A stretch of 52,564 bases of DNA from DATBGZ01 sp036557785 (GCA_036557785.1 DATBGZ010000091.1:1-52564); one strand, 5' to 3'; shown: positions 32,296 to 42,511, numbered from the stretch's first letter. The notes: a model not told the origin generated them from the letters alone. A program made the numbers and translations.

Positions 32296-32679
32296 TCACG
32301 CCACAGGAGTGCCGAACCGGCATTGCCCGGCCCGGCACTCCCGCATCGTCGTGGTGACCAGGCGCTTCGTGCGGTTCAGCTCCGCGATCCGGGCATCGAT
32401 GCGCTCGACGACCGCCTCGAGCCGCCACAGTTCACCGGCGCAGTTGGCGCTGCCGGTGTCGTGCGCCTTCAGCGCGTCGATGACCTCGTCGAGCGTCAAG
32501 CCCATGCGCTGCAGGTCCCGAGCCATGCGGATCCGCTCGACGGTCGAGGCCGGATAGTCGCGGTAGCCCGAGGAGCGTCGTGCCGCCGCCGGCACAACGC
32601 CCCGGCGCTCGTAGAAGCGGACGGTGTCGACGCTGACACCGGCGTCGCCGGCCACCTGTCCTATCCGCACGCCCCTCAC
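32296..32679 (-). CDS. MerR-family metal-responsive regulator
   Basis: The protein has 127 residues from GTG 32679 (the frame reaches 32808 through the dispersed repeat, which is not coding). IGQVAGDAGVSVDTVRFYERRGVV is the MerR helix-turn-helix and wing, followed by YRDYPASTVERIRMARDLQRMGLTLDEVIDALK. Metal-ligand candidates are Cys80 (NCAGEL), Cys115 and Cys120 (ECRAGQC). The first two match the spacing of MerR/PbrR-type mercury or lead sensors, while the third is shifted. A MerR-type promoter with a 19-base spacer lies upstream of the CC-motif gene at 33395-33425, its likely target. GTG 32670 is an alternative start. Confidence 0.85.
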   Translation of the reverse strand: MRGVRIGQVAGDAGVSVDTVRFYERRGVVPAAARRSSGYRDYPASTVERIRMARDLQRMGLTLDEVIDALKAHDTGSANCAGELWRLEAVVERIDARIAELNRTKRLVTTTMRECRAGQCRFGTPVA

Positions 32680-32754
32680 CACCCCTCGCCCGCGTTGAGT
32701 CTGCACCGAACCGAGCTGTACCGACGACGGGCCCGCGTGTCCCGGCGTGCCGCG

Positions 32755-32852
32755 TGACCTGGGTGGCACAGTTGCTCCCTTGGCGCACCACCGCAACACG
32801 GTGATCATCCGCCAAGGTCACTGTGTTGCGCGAGTGCACCTGGGAGGCACCA
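32755..32852 (-). repeat. Dispersed inverted-repeat element, copy B
   Basis: This is the second copy of the element seen at 22213-22306, in opposite orientation. The stem pairs 32792-32806 (CGCAACACGGTGATC) with 32816-32830 at 13 of 15 positions around a 9-base loop. Both copies share CTCGCGCAACACAGTGA and GTGTTGCGGTGGTGC. It lies between the CC-motif gene and the MerR gene. Confidence 0.75.
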
Positions 32853-32940
32853 ACGCTACCCAGGCCACGACCTCCCCGGCCGGGAGACCGGCGTCCAGCG
32901 CACCCGGTGGTAGCGCGGGTGCTGCCACCACCCTCGCCGG

Positions 32941-33351
32941 CTAGGAGACCGAGTCGCCGTTGATGAACTGGAGCCGGTGGTCGCGGTAGCGGTCGGCCAG
33001 CGCCGCGGGGTCCTCGGTCCCGGTCTCGGGCAGTTCGTAGAAGAGGTCCAGGACTGCCCGGGCGTCGTCGTTGTCGCTGACCGCGACGTCCATGTGCACC
33101 TCGTCGCCGACGGTCGCCACGTCGAAGGCCATGAATGCACAGCACGCATGCTCACGCTGGGCGAGGTCACGGACCCACGCCTCGATGCCCTCCTGCGCCC
33201 GGAACCGGAACCGGATGCCGACGGCGTGCCTTTCTCGACCGACGAGCGCGCGACGGAACAACTGCTGGTACTCGGCCAGACGCTCCTGCGCCGTGTCCGG
33301 GGCGGTGGACAGGTCACACACGACCGGTGTGTCGGCGGGCGGAATCTCCAT
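32941..33351 (-). CDS. Conserved protein with HACCAF motif, linked to a MerR regulator
   Basis: The protein has 136 residues and ATG 33351 is preceded by GAAGGAGAG. The recognisable feature is RDLAQREHACCAFMAFDV at about residues 60-77, a vicinal Cys pair in a helix with neighbouring His and Glu, suitable for binding a soft metal. The rest (ERLAEYQQLFRRALVGRERH at the start, DARAVLDLFYEL later) suggests a small alpha/beta protein. Similar proteins occur beside MerR-type regulators of mercury or other soft metals; the family has no assigned activity that I know. Its promoter has MerR architecture, so induction by the downstream MerR protein is likely. Confidence 0.65.
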   Translation of the reverse strand: MEIPPADTPVVCDLSTAPDTAQERLAEYQQLFRRALVGRERHAVGIRFRFRAQEGIEAWVRDLAQREHACCAFMAFDVATVGDEVHMDVAVSDNDDARAVLDLFYELPETGTEDPAALADRYRDHRLQFINGDSVS

Positions 33352-33394
33352 CCGTGTCTCTCCTTCGGTTGGTCACGGGTTGGTGCTACCGCAA

Positions 33395-33425
33395 CCGTAA
33401 AGTCTGGACCTTACTCCAGGGTCAA
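33395..33425 (-). promoter_or_regulatory. MerR-type promoter with 19-bp spacer and operator dyad
   Basis: Read on the minus strand, TTGACC (33425-33420) and TTACGG (33400-33395) are separated by 19 bases, the overlong spacer typical of MerR-activated promoters. Between them lies the dyad CTGGA-N6-TCCAG. The promoter drives the CC-motif gene, 44 bases downstream. Confidence 0.75.
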
Positions 33426-33447
33426 GTCGGCGCGGGGGAGCAGATAG

Positions 33448-33463
33448 TCGTACGTGTGTGCGA
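33448..33463 (+). promoter_or_regulatory. LexA-like SOS box upstream of dinB
   Basis: TCGTACGTGTGTGCGA matches the actinobacterial LexA consensus TCGAAC-N4-GTTCGA at 10 of 12 defined positions. It ends 10 bases before the dinB ATG, a position where LexA would block transcription or early elongation. Confidence 0.55.
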
Positions 33464-33473
33464 GTATGACTCC

Positions 33474-34664
33474 ATGCCGGGCGAGGCGGCCATCCTGCAC
33501 GCGGACCTCGACGCGTTCTACGCGTCCGTGGAGCAACGTGACGACCCGTCGTTGCGCGGTCGGCCGGTCATCGTCGGCATGGGCGTCGTGCTCGCGGCGA
33601 GCTACGAGGCCCGGGCGTTCGGCATCCACACGCCGATGCCGGCGCGGTTGGCGGCCCGGCTGTGCCCGCAGGCGATCACGGTGTCGCCGCGCTTCCCGGC
33701 GTACGCCGAGGCCAGCCGGGCCGTCTTCGAGATCTTCCGGGACACCACGCCGATCGTGGAGGGACTCTCGATCGACGAGGCCTTCCTCGACGTGCGTGGC
33801 CTGCGCAAGATCGCGGGAGCGCCGGTCGACATCGCGGCCCGGCTGCGACGGCGGGTGCGACAGGAGGTCGGCCTGCCGATCACGATCGGCGTCGCGCGTA
33901 CGAAGTTCCTGGCCAAGGTGGCCAGCGGCGTCGCCAAGCCCGACGGACTGCTCCTGGTCGAGCCCGAGCATGAATTGGAGTTCCTCCATCCCTTGCCGGT
34001 CGAGCGGCTCTGGGGCGTCGGCGCCGTCACCGCACGCAAGCTGCACGACTACGGCATCCGGAGGGTGAGCCAGGTCGCGGAGATCGGTGAGCCAGCGCTC
34101 GTCTGCATGCTCGGCAAGGGCGCGGGCCGCCATCTCTACGCGCTCGCACAGCTGCGCGATCCACGCCCGGTCGAGACCGGCCGTCGACGTCAGTCGATCG
34201 GTTCCCAGCAGGCCCTCGGGCGGCGGTCGCGCAGCAGCGACGAGCTCAACGCCATCCTCGCCGGGCTGGCCGACCGGGTCACCAGGCGGATGCGCAAGGC
34301 GGACCGGGTGGGCCGTACGGTCGTGCTGCGCCTGCGCTTCGACGACTTCACCCGTGCCGCGCGGTCGCACACGCTCCCCCACGCCACCTCCCACACGGAG
34401 ACGATCCTGCGTGGTCTGCGGATCCTGCTGGCCCAGGCAATGCCGATGATCCAGACCCGTGGCCTGACGCTGGTCGGCGTCGCGGTCATGAACCTCGACA
34501 ACGACGACGCCGTGCAGCTTGAGCTCCCGTTCGACCAGGACAGCGGCCCCGAGCTCGACGACGCTCTCGACCGGGTCAAGCAGCGCTTCGGCTCCGCGGC
34601 GGTCATGCGCGGTAGCTTGCTGGGCCGCGACCAGGGCTACAGCCTGCCGATGCTGCCGGACTGA
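33474..34664 (+). CDS. dinB: DNA polymerase IV (Y-family, DinB)
   Basis: The protein has 396 residues. ILHADLDAFYASVEQRDDP holds the first catalytic Asp; YEARAFGIHTPMP is the finger motif, LSIDEAFLDV the Asp-Glu pair, and TIGVARTKFLAKVASGVAKPDG and LWGVGAVTARKLHDYGI (HhH in the thumb) follow; the little-finger domain contains SIGSQQALGRR. It is a translesion polymerase lacking proofreading. ATG 33474 is chosen because it begins exactly at the conserved Asp segment and follows an A-rich, weak ribosome site. No obvious beta-clamp peptide was singled out; QLELPF near residue 345 is a candidate (QLxLF). The 3' end overlaps the convergent GH15 gene by 28 bases. Confidence 0.95.
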   Translation: MPGEAAILHADLDAFYASVEQRDDPSLRGRPVIVGMGVVLAASYEARAFGIHTPMPARLAARLCPQAITVSPRFPAYAEASRAVFEIFRDTTPIVEGLSIDEAFLDVRGLRKIAGAPVDIAARLRRRVRQEVGLPITIGVARTKFLAKVASGVAKPDGLLLVEPEHELEFLHPLPVERLWGVGAVTARKLHDYGIRRVSQVAEIGEPALVCMLGKGAGRHLYALAQLRDPRPVETGRRRQSIGSQQALGRRSRSSDELNAILAGLADRVTRRMRKADRVGRTVVLRLRFDDFTRAARSHTLPHATSHTETILRGLRILLAQAMPMIQTRGLTLVGVAVMNLDNDDAVQLELPFDQDSGPELDDALDRVKQRFGSAAVMRGSLLGRDQGYSLPMLPD

Positions 34665-36472
34665 TCGCCGCGCTCCGCGTCGCGCAGCGCGAGGGCGGCC
34701 TGGACGAGGGTGGCGTGGGTCAGCGCCTGGGGAAAGTTGCCGAGGGCATGGAGGCTGACCGGATCGACCTGCTCCGCGTAGAGGCCCAGCGGCCCGGCGA
34801 GGCCGAGGAGCAGGTCGAACAGCTCGCTAGCCTCGCGCCGCTGCCCGGTCCTGGCCAGTGCCTGGACGAGCCAGAACGAGCAGGCGAGGAAGGCACCCTC
34901 GGTTCCTGGCAGCCCGTCCTGGCCGGGCGGGTACCGGTACACCAGTCCTGCCCCGGCGCCGAGTACGCGGCGAATGGCTTCGATGGTGCCGCGGACCCGT
35001 GGCGAGCCTGCGGGCTCGATCTCGAGCAGCGGCAGGAGCAGGAGAGCGGCGTCGAGATCGTTGGATCCGTAACTGCGTGTGTAGCTGCCCAGGCGCTCGT
35101 TGAAGCCCCGTTCCCGCACCTCGGCGGCGATCGCGTCGCGTTGCTGCTGCCAGCGGCGGATCCGCCGTGGCGACGTGCGGCGCATGGCGGCGATGCGCAG
35201 CGCGCGATCCAGCGCGAGCCATGCCATGAGCTTGGAGTGGACGTGATGGGCCTGGTCGCCGCGGACCTCCCAGATGCCCGCGTCCGGCTGCCGCCACTGG
35301 GTCGCGATCGTGTCGGCGAACCCGGCCATCGCCCGCCACGTCTCGCCGAACAGCGGCCACCCCGCTCGGGTCAACAGCCATGCCGCGTCGAGCACCCAGC
35401 CGTAGCCGTCGAGCTGGCGTTGATTGACGGCGCCGTTGCCCGTGCGTACCGGCGTGCTGTGGGCATAGCCGGGCCAACCCGGGATCTCGCGCTCCGCCCG
35501 TGGCCGGCGGCCGTGCAGGTTCAGCAGGACGGGAAGGCGGGGGCGGTCCAGGCGAGTGGCGCTCAGGAGCCAGGCCATGAAGCGTCGGGCCTCCTCGTGC
35601 TTGCCGACGCCGAGGAAGGAGCCGATGCCGATGCTCGCGTCACGGGGCCAGGCGTACCGGTAGTCCCAGTTGCGTACGCCGCCGAGGTGCTCGGGCAGCG
35701 ATGTGGTGACCGCGGCGACCGGGGCGCCGGTCGGTGAGTAGGTCAGCAGCCGCAGCGTCAGCAGGCTGCGCACCACCTGTTCGCGTCGCGGCAGCTCGTC
35801 CGTGATGGCCTGGCACCAGCGGCGCCACTCTCGCTCGTCGGCCTCGAGCGCGGCACGGGCCGCGATCGGAGCGACGTGCACGAGCGGTTCGCGGTCGGCG
35901 ATGCAGAGCACCACGGTCAGTGGCTGCCCCGGGACCACCTCGACCGTCACCGGCCGGCCGGGCTCAACCGGGACACCCGGCCCAGCCTCCAGCGACAGCA
36001 CGATGCCGCGCCAGCGACAGAACACGACCCCGCCCCGGTGCTCGACCCTGGGTCGCACCCGCCGGTCATCGAAAGTTGGTTCGAAATGCATCGTTGCCTG
36101 GATCGGTGCATCAGCGGCCGAGAGCTGCCGGACGAGCAGCGTGGTCGGTAGCAGTTTCCCGCCCACCTCGGCCACCATGGCATCGGTCAGCGTCAGCCGT
36201 CCGCGCGTGCACGCCCATGTGGTCTCGAGGGTGGCACAGTCGCGCCGATAGCGACGCGATGCCATTGCCGCGGGCGCGGCGGGACCGAGCCGGAACACTC
36301 CCGCGGCGGGGCCGCCGACGAGACGAGCGAAGACCGGTTCCCCGTCGAAGGAAGGGACGCAGAGCCAGTCGATCGCTCCATCGGCCGCGACGAGTGCCGC
36401 CGTCCGCGTGTCGCCGACGAGGCCGTACTCCTCGATCGGCGGCGGATCGCCGGTCATGGCCTGCTGCCACAT
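34637..36472 (-). CDS. GH15-family glycosidase, second paralogue
   Basis: The protein has 611 residues from ATG 36472, which sits four bases after the stop of the upstream gene. The N-terminal trehalase-like domain starts IEEYGLVGDTRTAALVAADGAIDWLCVPSFDGEPVF. The catalytic domain has GGVRNWDYRYAWPRDAS, GIWEVRGDQAHHVHSKLMAW (with the canonical S-K-x-M-x-W) and GTEGAFLACSFWLVQAL. All GH15 catalytic elements are canonical here, in contrast to the paralogue at 24768-26597. It is the last gene of a tal, membrane protein, GH15 run on the minus strand, linking alpha-glucan or trehalose breakdown with the pentose phosphate pathway. Confidence 0.9.
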   Translation of the reverse strand: MWQQAMTGDPPPIEEYGLVGDTRTAALVAADGAIDWLCVPSFDGEPVFARLVGGPAAGVFRLGPAAPAAMASRRYRRDCATLETTWACTRGRLTLTDAMVAEVGGKLLPTTLLVRQLSAADAPIQATMHFEPTFDDRRVRPRVEHRGGVVFCRWRGIVLSLEAGPGVPVEPGRPVTVEVVPGQPLTVVLCIADREPLVHVAPIAARAALEADEREWRRWCQAITDELPRREQVVRSLLTLRLLTYSPTGAPVAAVTTSLPEHLGGVRNWDYRYAWPRDASIGIGSFLGVGKHEEARRFMAWLLSATRLDRPRLPVLLNLHGRRPRAEREIPGWPGYAHSTPVRTGNGAVNQRQLDGYGWVLDAAWLLTRAGWPLFGETWRAMAGFADTIATQWRQPDAGIWEVRGDQAHHVHSKLMAWLALDRALRIAAMRRTSPRRIRRWQQQRDAIAAEVRERGFNERLGSYTRSYGSNDLDAALLLLPLLEIEPAGSPRVRGTIEAIRRVLGAGAGLVYRYPPGQDGLPGTEGAFLACSFWLVQALARTGQRREASELFDLLLGLAGPLGLYAEQVDPVSLHALGNFPQALTHATLVQAALALRDAERGDQSGSIGRL

Positions 36473-36476
36473 CCGG

Positions 36477-36959
36477 TCATCGAGGCCCGAGCAGCAGACC
36501 CAGCGCGACGCCGTACAACAGATGCGCCGCGATGGCCACGACGGGCGTCTGGATGCCGTAGTTGAGGGCGAGCAGGCCCGGCGGTTCGAGCACGGCCCTC
36601 GAGGAGGGCCCGGCGCGGTAGGACGCCATGCGGGGATGCGTACCGGCGAGCATCGGTACCAGGGCGGTGAGCGAGATCGTGACATGAATCAGCCCGAGCA
36701 CCGCGCCCAGCCACCACGTGGCTCGGCCGAGGAGCGCGAACACGGCGGCATAGCCGAGGGCGAACACCTGACCCATGATCAGGTGGATGAAGAATCCGGC
36801 CAGTCGCGCCCGGTCGGGATCCGGCGTGACGATGGTGCCGAGCAGCAGCGGGAGATCGAGGCGGGTCAGTCCCGCCATCTGCGCGGCGATCATCACACAG
36901 GTCAGCAGGGTCGTGGCCACCAGGCCGAACACTGCCCAACCGGCCCAGTCCACCATCAC
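36477..36959 (-). CDS. Four-helix membrane protein of unknown function
   Basis: The protein has 160 residues with four or five hydrophobic segments (AVFGLVATTLLTCVMIAAQ; FIHLIMGQVFALGYAAVFALL; LGAVLGLIHVTISLTALVP; VVAIAAHLLYGVALGLLLG). The second and third helices contain conserved-looking His residues (FIHLIMGQ, GLIHV, AAHLLYG), reminiscent of small actinobacterial membrane proteins of undefined role that could hold a metal or heme. It overlaps the tal stop by four bases and is followed after four bases by the GH15 gene, so it is part of that operon. No enzymatic function can be assigned. Confidence 0.7.
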   Translation of the reverse strand: MMVDWAGWAVFGLVATTLLTCVMIAAQMAGLTRLDLPLLLGTIVTPDPDRARLAGFFIHLIMGQVFALGYAAVFALLGRATWWLGAVLGLIHVTISLTALVPMLAGTHPRMASYRAGPSSRAVLEPPGLLALNYGIQTPVVAIAAHLLYGVALGLLLGPR

Positions 36960-38068
36960 CCGACGAGCTCACGTGCCCTCGTATCGAGCGTGCGCAGCAC
37001 GTGCGTGAAGGAGTCCTGAAAACCGGCCGCCCCCTGTTCCTCCAAGGTCAGGCCCACGTCGTCCATGTCGACGCCGACCTCACCGAGGCGGCGCATCACC
37101 TCCGCGGCGCCGTCGAGGTCGGTGTCGACGGAGCGCGCGACGCGGCCATGGTCCTCGAACGCCGCGATGGTCGCCTCGGGCATGGTGTTGACGGTGTCGG
37201 GGCCGATGAGGGTGTCGACGTAGTACGTGTCGGGCAGCCGCGGGTCCTTGGTGGATGTCGATGCCCACAACGGGCGCTGCAACCGGGCGCCGAGCGCAGC
37301 CAGCCGGTCCCAGCGTGGACCGCTGAACCGCTGGCGGAACAGCCGGTACGCCAGCTTGGCCTGGGCGACCGCGGCGGTGCCTTCGAGGGCCAGCGCCTGG
37401 CCCGTTCCGTCGGACGCGAGCTCCTCAAGTCGCCGGTCGACCTCGGTGTCGACCCGGCTCACGAAGAACGAGGCGACACTGTGCACACTGGACAGATCGC
37501 CGCCACGTTCCGCGAAGGCCTCCAGTCCGGAGAGGTACGCCTCGATGACCTGGTCGTAGCGCTCCAGCGAGAAGATCAGCGTGATGTTGATGTTGCGGCC
37601 CTCGGCGATCATGGCCTGGATCGCGGGAATCCCCTGGACGGTCGCTGGTATCTTGACGAAGAGGTTGGATCTGTTGATGCGTTGGTGCAGCTCCCGCGCC
37701 ATCGCGATCGTGCCGTCGGTGGACCGGTGCAGCGCGGGCGCCACCTCGATCGATACGAACCCATCGGTGCCGCCGCTACCACCGAAGGTCCCGCTCAGGA
37801 TGTCGGTCGCGGCACAGATATCGTCGACCGCGAGATCCCAGAACGCCTTCTGGATGGACCGGCCCGCGCCGACCAGCCGCGCGAACTGGTCGTCGTACGC
37901 GTCCGAACCCTCCATCGCCTTGGCCAGCGTCGTCGGGTTCGCCGTGACGCCGCGCACACCGTCGCGTACGAGACCGGCCAACGTGCCGTCACGAAGATAC
38001 GGGCGGGTCAGGTTGTCCAGCCACGGACTTTGGCCCTGTTCCACACACAGCTGCTGCAACCTCGTCAT
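36956..38068 (-). CDS. tal: Transaldolase
   Basis: The protein has 370 residues, usual for the actinobacterial type. Motifs seen are SPWLDNLTRPYL and GVTANPTTLAKAM at the N-terminus, FVSIEVAPALH (about residue 104), the Schiff-base lysine in NLFVKIPATVQG (about 140), and NINITLIFSLERYDQV. Later, FFVSRVDTEVD and PLWASTSTKDPRLPDTYYVDTLIGPDTVNTMP are diagnostic of Tal. It transfers dihydroxyacetone units between sedoheptulose 7-phosphate and glyceraldehyde 3-phosphate in the non-oxidative pentose phosphate pathway. In most actinobacteria tal lies with tkt and zwf; here it heads a separate operon with a membrane protein and a GH15 enzyme. Confidence 0.96.
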   Translation of the reverse strand: MTRLQQLCVEQGQSPWLDNLTRPYLRDGTLAGLVRDGVRGVTANPTTLAKAMEGSDAYDDQFARLVGAGRSIQKAFWDLAVDDICAATDILSGTFGGSGGTDGFVSIEVAPALHRSTDGTIAMARELHQRINRSNLFVKIPATVQGIPAIQAMIAEGRNINITLIFSLERYDQVIEAYLSGLEAFAERGGDLSSVHSVASFFVSRVDTEVDRRLEELASDGTGQALALEGTAAVAQAKLAYRLFRQRFSGPRWDRLAALGARLQRPLWASTSTKDPRLPDTYYVDTLIGPDTVNTMPEATIAAFEDHGRVARSVDTDLDGAAEVMRRLGEVGVDMDDVGLTLEEQGAAGFQDSFTHVLRTLDTRARELVG

Positions 38069-38232
38069 GGCAAGCCCCCTGTGTCATCATGCGTCCGCGG
38101 CCCGCGGCCTCGTGGCCGAACCGGAGATTCGACCCGCCGCGACCGAGCAGGATTCGAGAAGCGCCGGTCATGGCGGCGCCGGTAGCGTGACCGGCGTACA
38201 GGGACACAGGAGATGACGAGTCAGGAGCGACC

Positions 38233-38585
38233 ATGAGCGACTCTTCCACCGAGGGAATCAAGACTGTGCTGCACCCGGTCTCCGACCTGGAGAAGGCGAA
38301 GGCCGTGTACAGCGCCCTGCTCGGCATCGCGCCGCAGCACGACGCGTCCTTCTATGTCGGCTACGAGGTAGCGGGCCAGCACATCGGGTTGGTGCCCGGC
38401 GGGGGACCACAGCACATGACCTCACCGGTGGCCTACTGGCACGTGGCGGACATCGAGGCGAAGCTGGCTGAGGTGACGGCGGCGGGTGCCACCGTCAAGG
38501 AGCCCGCGCACGACGTCGGCGGTGGCCGCCTGGTGGCCTCGGTCACCGACCCCGATGGCAACGTCCTGGGGTTGCTGCAGGACCG

Positions 38586-38589
<4 letters not shown>
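38233..38589 (+). CDS. VOC-superfamily (glyoxalase/bleomycin-resistance fold) protein
   Basis: The protein has 118 residues, one VOC module pair. VLHPVSDLEKAKAVYSALLGI opens the first beta-alpha-beta unit, and SPVAYWHVADIEAKLAEVTAAGATV and SVTDPDGNVLGLLQD complete the second; the D-P-D-G-N turn is the classic signature. It may be a metal-dependent enzyme or a drug-binding protein. Its stop overlaps the UvrA2 ATG by four bases (ATGA), so the pair is translated together, suggesting action on a DNA-damaging compound or its adduct. GTCAGGAG precedes the ATG. Confidence 0.87.
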
Positions 38590-40988
<2,399 letters not shown>

Positions 40989-41075
40989 GGTTCTGCGCAC
41001 GGCGCAGGATCGCGACCCACCGCGCTTGGCCACCCATGCAACCCCGCGGCGGGGGCCTTCGGCGGGCCTGCCATT

Positions 41076-41096
41076 GGTCGCACACCGTGTGCGGCC
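41076..41096. terminator. Hairpin between convergent uvrA2 and a small membrane-protein gene
   Basis: GGTCGCACA at 41076-41084 pairs with TGTGCGGCC at 41088-41096 (nine pairs including one G-T wobble) around CCG. It lies about 90 bases past the uvrA2 stop and 60 before the convergent stop. Confidence 0.5.
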
Positions 41097-41156
41097 GTAC
41101 AAGGGCTCACCAGCGTGAAGCTGCCGGGGCCGGCACCGACGCCCAGTCGCCAGCCA

Positions 41157-41483
41157 CTACGGGACGCCGCTGTCGCGGTGCTGGCTGGCCTCGAGCCGCT
41201 CGGCCGGCGTGAGCTCGTCGTCGCGCATCAGGCGCACCGCGGTGAAGTGTTGGCCGACCGGGCAGTACTGGAGGCGGATCAGGCCGAGGCGAACCGCCTT
41301 GACCGAGACCATCGGGATCCACGTCGTCAGGAACAGGTGCCCGTCCCGGCACCGCACGATCACGTCGGTCCCGAACCGGTAGCCCTGCAACTGCGTGCGT
41401 GACACGCGGGCAAACCGCATCGTGACCGCGATGACGATCACCACGGCGAGGACGACGATCAGGATCTGCGTCAAGGGGGGCAC
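41157..41483 (-). CDS. Small membrane-anchored protein with a two-cysteine knuckle
   Basis: The protein has 108 residues from GTG 41483, with AGGG seven bases upstream. One N-terminal membrane helix (ILIVVLAVVIVIAVTMRF) precedes a domain with VRCRDGHLFLTTWIPMVSVKAVRLGLIRLQYCPVGQHFTAVRL. I recognise this C-R-x-G-H-L-F-x-T-x-W ... C-P-V-G-x-H pattern from uncharacterised actinobacterial proteins; the two Cys and two His could bind zinc. Function is unknown. It follows the HAAS/PadR pair on the same strand at a distance of 46 bases, so it may be in their operon. Confidence 0.7.
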   Translation of the reverse strand: MPPLTQILIVVLAVVIVIAVTMRFARVSRTQLQGYRFGTDVIVRCRDGHLFLTTWIPMVSVKAVRLGLIRLQYCPVGQHFTAVRLMRDDELTPAERLEASQHRDSGVP

Positions 41484-41529
41484 CAGCCAACCCTAGCGCC
41501 GGCGCGCCGGGGCATGCCTGGTCAGGACG

Positions 41530-42105
41530 TCAGGCGACTGCCGTGCGCGGCATGCGTCGCAGAGCCATCGCGATGCGGGTCAGGCTCGCGGGGATGGCGA
41601 TGGCCATCGGCCAGACCAGCAGCGGCGCGGCGAGCAGGACCAGCACGAGCATGGCGACGTCGAGCGTGATCACGCCGACCGCCGCGACGTGGCCGAGCCG
41701 GGTGCGGCCGTAGCCGTGCCGAGTGGTCGCGGCGGCGATCAGGCAGGCGACGACGCCGAGCAGCGTCACGCCCATGCCGCCGGCGACACCGGCCGGAACG
41801 GGCCAGGTCCAGGCACGCGCCGCCAGCAGCGTGCTGGCCCAGGCGGCGCCGACGATCGGCCCGGTGGCGAGCAGGAGGCGGGCGGTGGTTCGCCCGCTCG
41901 CTTGGGCGACGAACGCGTCGCTGACCTGCGCCGCGCTGCCGAACTCGGCGATGGCCGCCCGCGCGGCGTCGGTCGGGGCGAGGCCCTGCTCGAGGTGCTG
42001 GCGCCAGGTTTCGTGCAGGCCATCCGCGAGCTCATCCACCACGTCGGTGGGCAGCCGGCGCGCGAGCTCAGCCAGATAGGCGTCGATCAGGTGGTGGCCG
42101 GCCAT
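41530..42105 (-). CDS. HAAS-domain membrane protein paired with PadR
   Basis: The protein has 191 residues from ATG 42105. The N-terminal ~70 residues (LIDAYLAELARRLPTDVVDELADGLHETWRQHLEQGLAPTDAARAAIAEFGSAAQVS) match the HAAS/DUF1700 helical signalling domain; four membrane helices follow (LLLATGPIVGAAWASTLLAA, GVAGGMGVTLLGVVACLIAA, HVAAVGVITLDVAMLVLVLL, LLVWPMAIAIPASL). HAAS proteins are typically co-encoded with PadR regulators and are thought to act as their membrane partners or effectors. It overlaps the padR gene by 19 bases, so translation is coupled. Confidence 0.8.
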   Translation of the reverse strand: MAGHHLIDAYLAELARRLPTDVVDELADGLHETWRQHLEQGLAPTDAARAAIAEFGSAAQVSDAFVAQASGRTTARLLLATGPIVGAAWASTLLAARAWTWPVPAGVAGGMGVTLLGVVACLIAAATTRHGYGRTRLGHVAAVGVITLDVAMLVLVLLAAPLLVWPMAIAIPASLTRIAMALRRMPRTAVA

Positions 42106-42431
42106 GGCCCCCGCTCCACGATCGAGGTGATCGCCATGGCGAACTCGCGCCACGCGTCCCGGTCGGCGTGCAACCGCCGCCGCCCGGCGGCCGTGAGCCG
42201 GTACGTGCGCCGGCGCCGGCCGTCCACTGTAGACCACGTGCCAGTCACCAGCCCGGCGCTCTCGATGCGCCGCAGGGCCGGGTAGATGGTGCCGGTGGGC
42301 AGGTCGAACCGGCCGCCACTGCCTTCGCGGAGCGCCTCCTTCACCGCGTACCCGTGGCGCGGTCCGTCGGCGAGGGCCGCGAGCAGCAGGAGGTCGAGGT
42401 GGCCCTTGAGCGCCTGACCGTCCGGTTTCAT
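42087..42431 (-). CDS. PadR-family transcriptional regulator
   Basis: The protein has 114 residues from ATG 42431 (MKPDGQALKGHLDLL); GTG 42440 adds three codons. The winged helix is LKGHLDLLLLAALADGPRHGYAVKEALREGSGGRFDLPTGTIYPALRRIESAGLV with the G-T-I-Y-P-x-L-x-R-L/I-E signature, and the wing TWSTVDGRRRRTYRLTAAGRRRL follows. It diverges from the DrrAB-type ABC genes across a 48-bp dyad, and is the second PadR-plus-ABC module in the window. Repression of the exporter is the expected role. Confidence 0.92.
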   Translation of the reverse strand: MKPDGQALKGHLDLLLLAALADGPRHGYAVKEALREGSGGRFDLPTGTIYPALRRIESAGLVTGTWSTVDGRRRRTYRLTAAGRRRLHADRDAWREFAMAITSIVERGPWPATT

Positions 42432-42448
42432 GCGCCACACCCTACCCG

Positions 42449-42496
42449 CCGATAGGTAGGAATGCTACGTTAACAGGTAGCAAACCTAGCTATCGG
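42449..42496. promoter_or_regulatory. Extended dyad, probable PadR operator
   Basis: CCGATAG (42449-42455) pairs with CTATCGG (42490-42496), and GCTAC (42464-42468) pairs with GTAGC (42477-42481), both around the same centre at 42472.5. It fills the gap between the padR start and the ABC ATPase ribosome site, so it could control both. Confidence 0.7.
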
Positions 42497-42511
42497 AAGG
42501 TGAGGGCCACG

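Noticed and set aside
32680..32808. N-terminal extension of the MerR regulator
   Set aside because: The extra 43 codons run into the dispersed repeat and a copy of the same reading frame occurs in the unrelated repeat at 22 kb, so it is repeat sequence, not protein.
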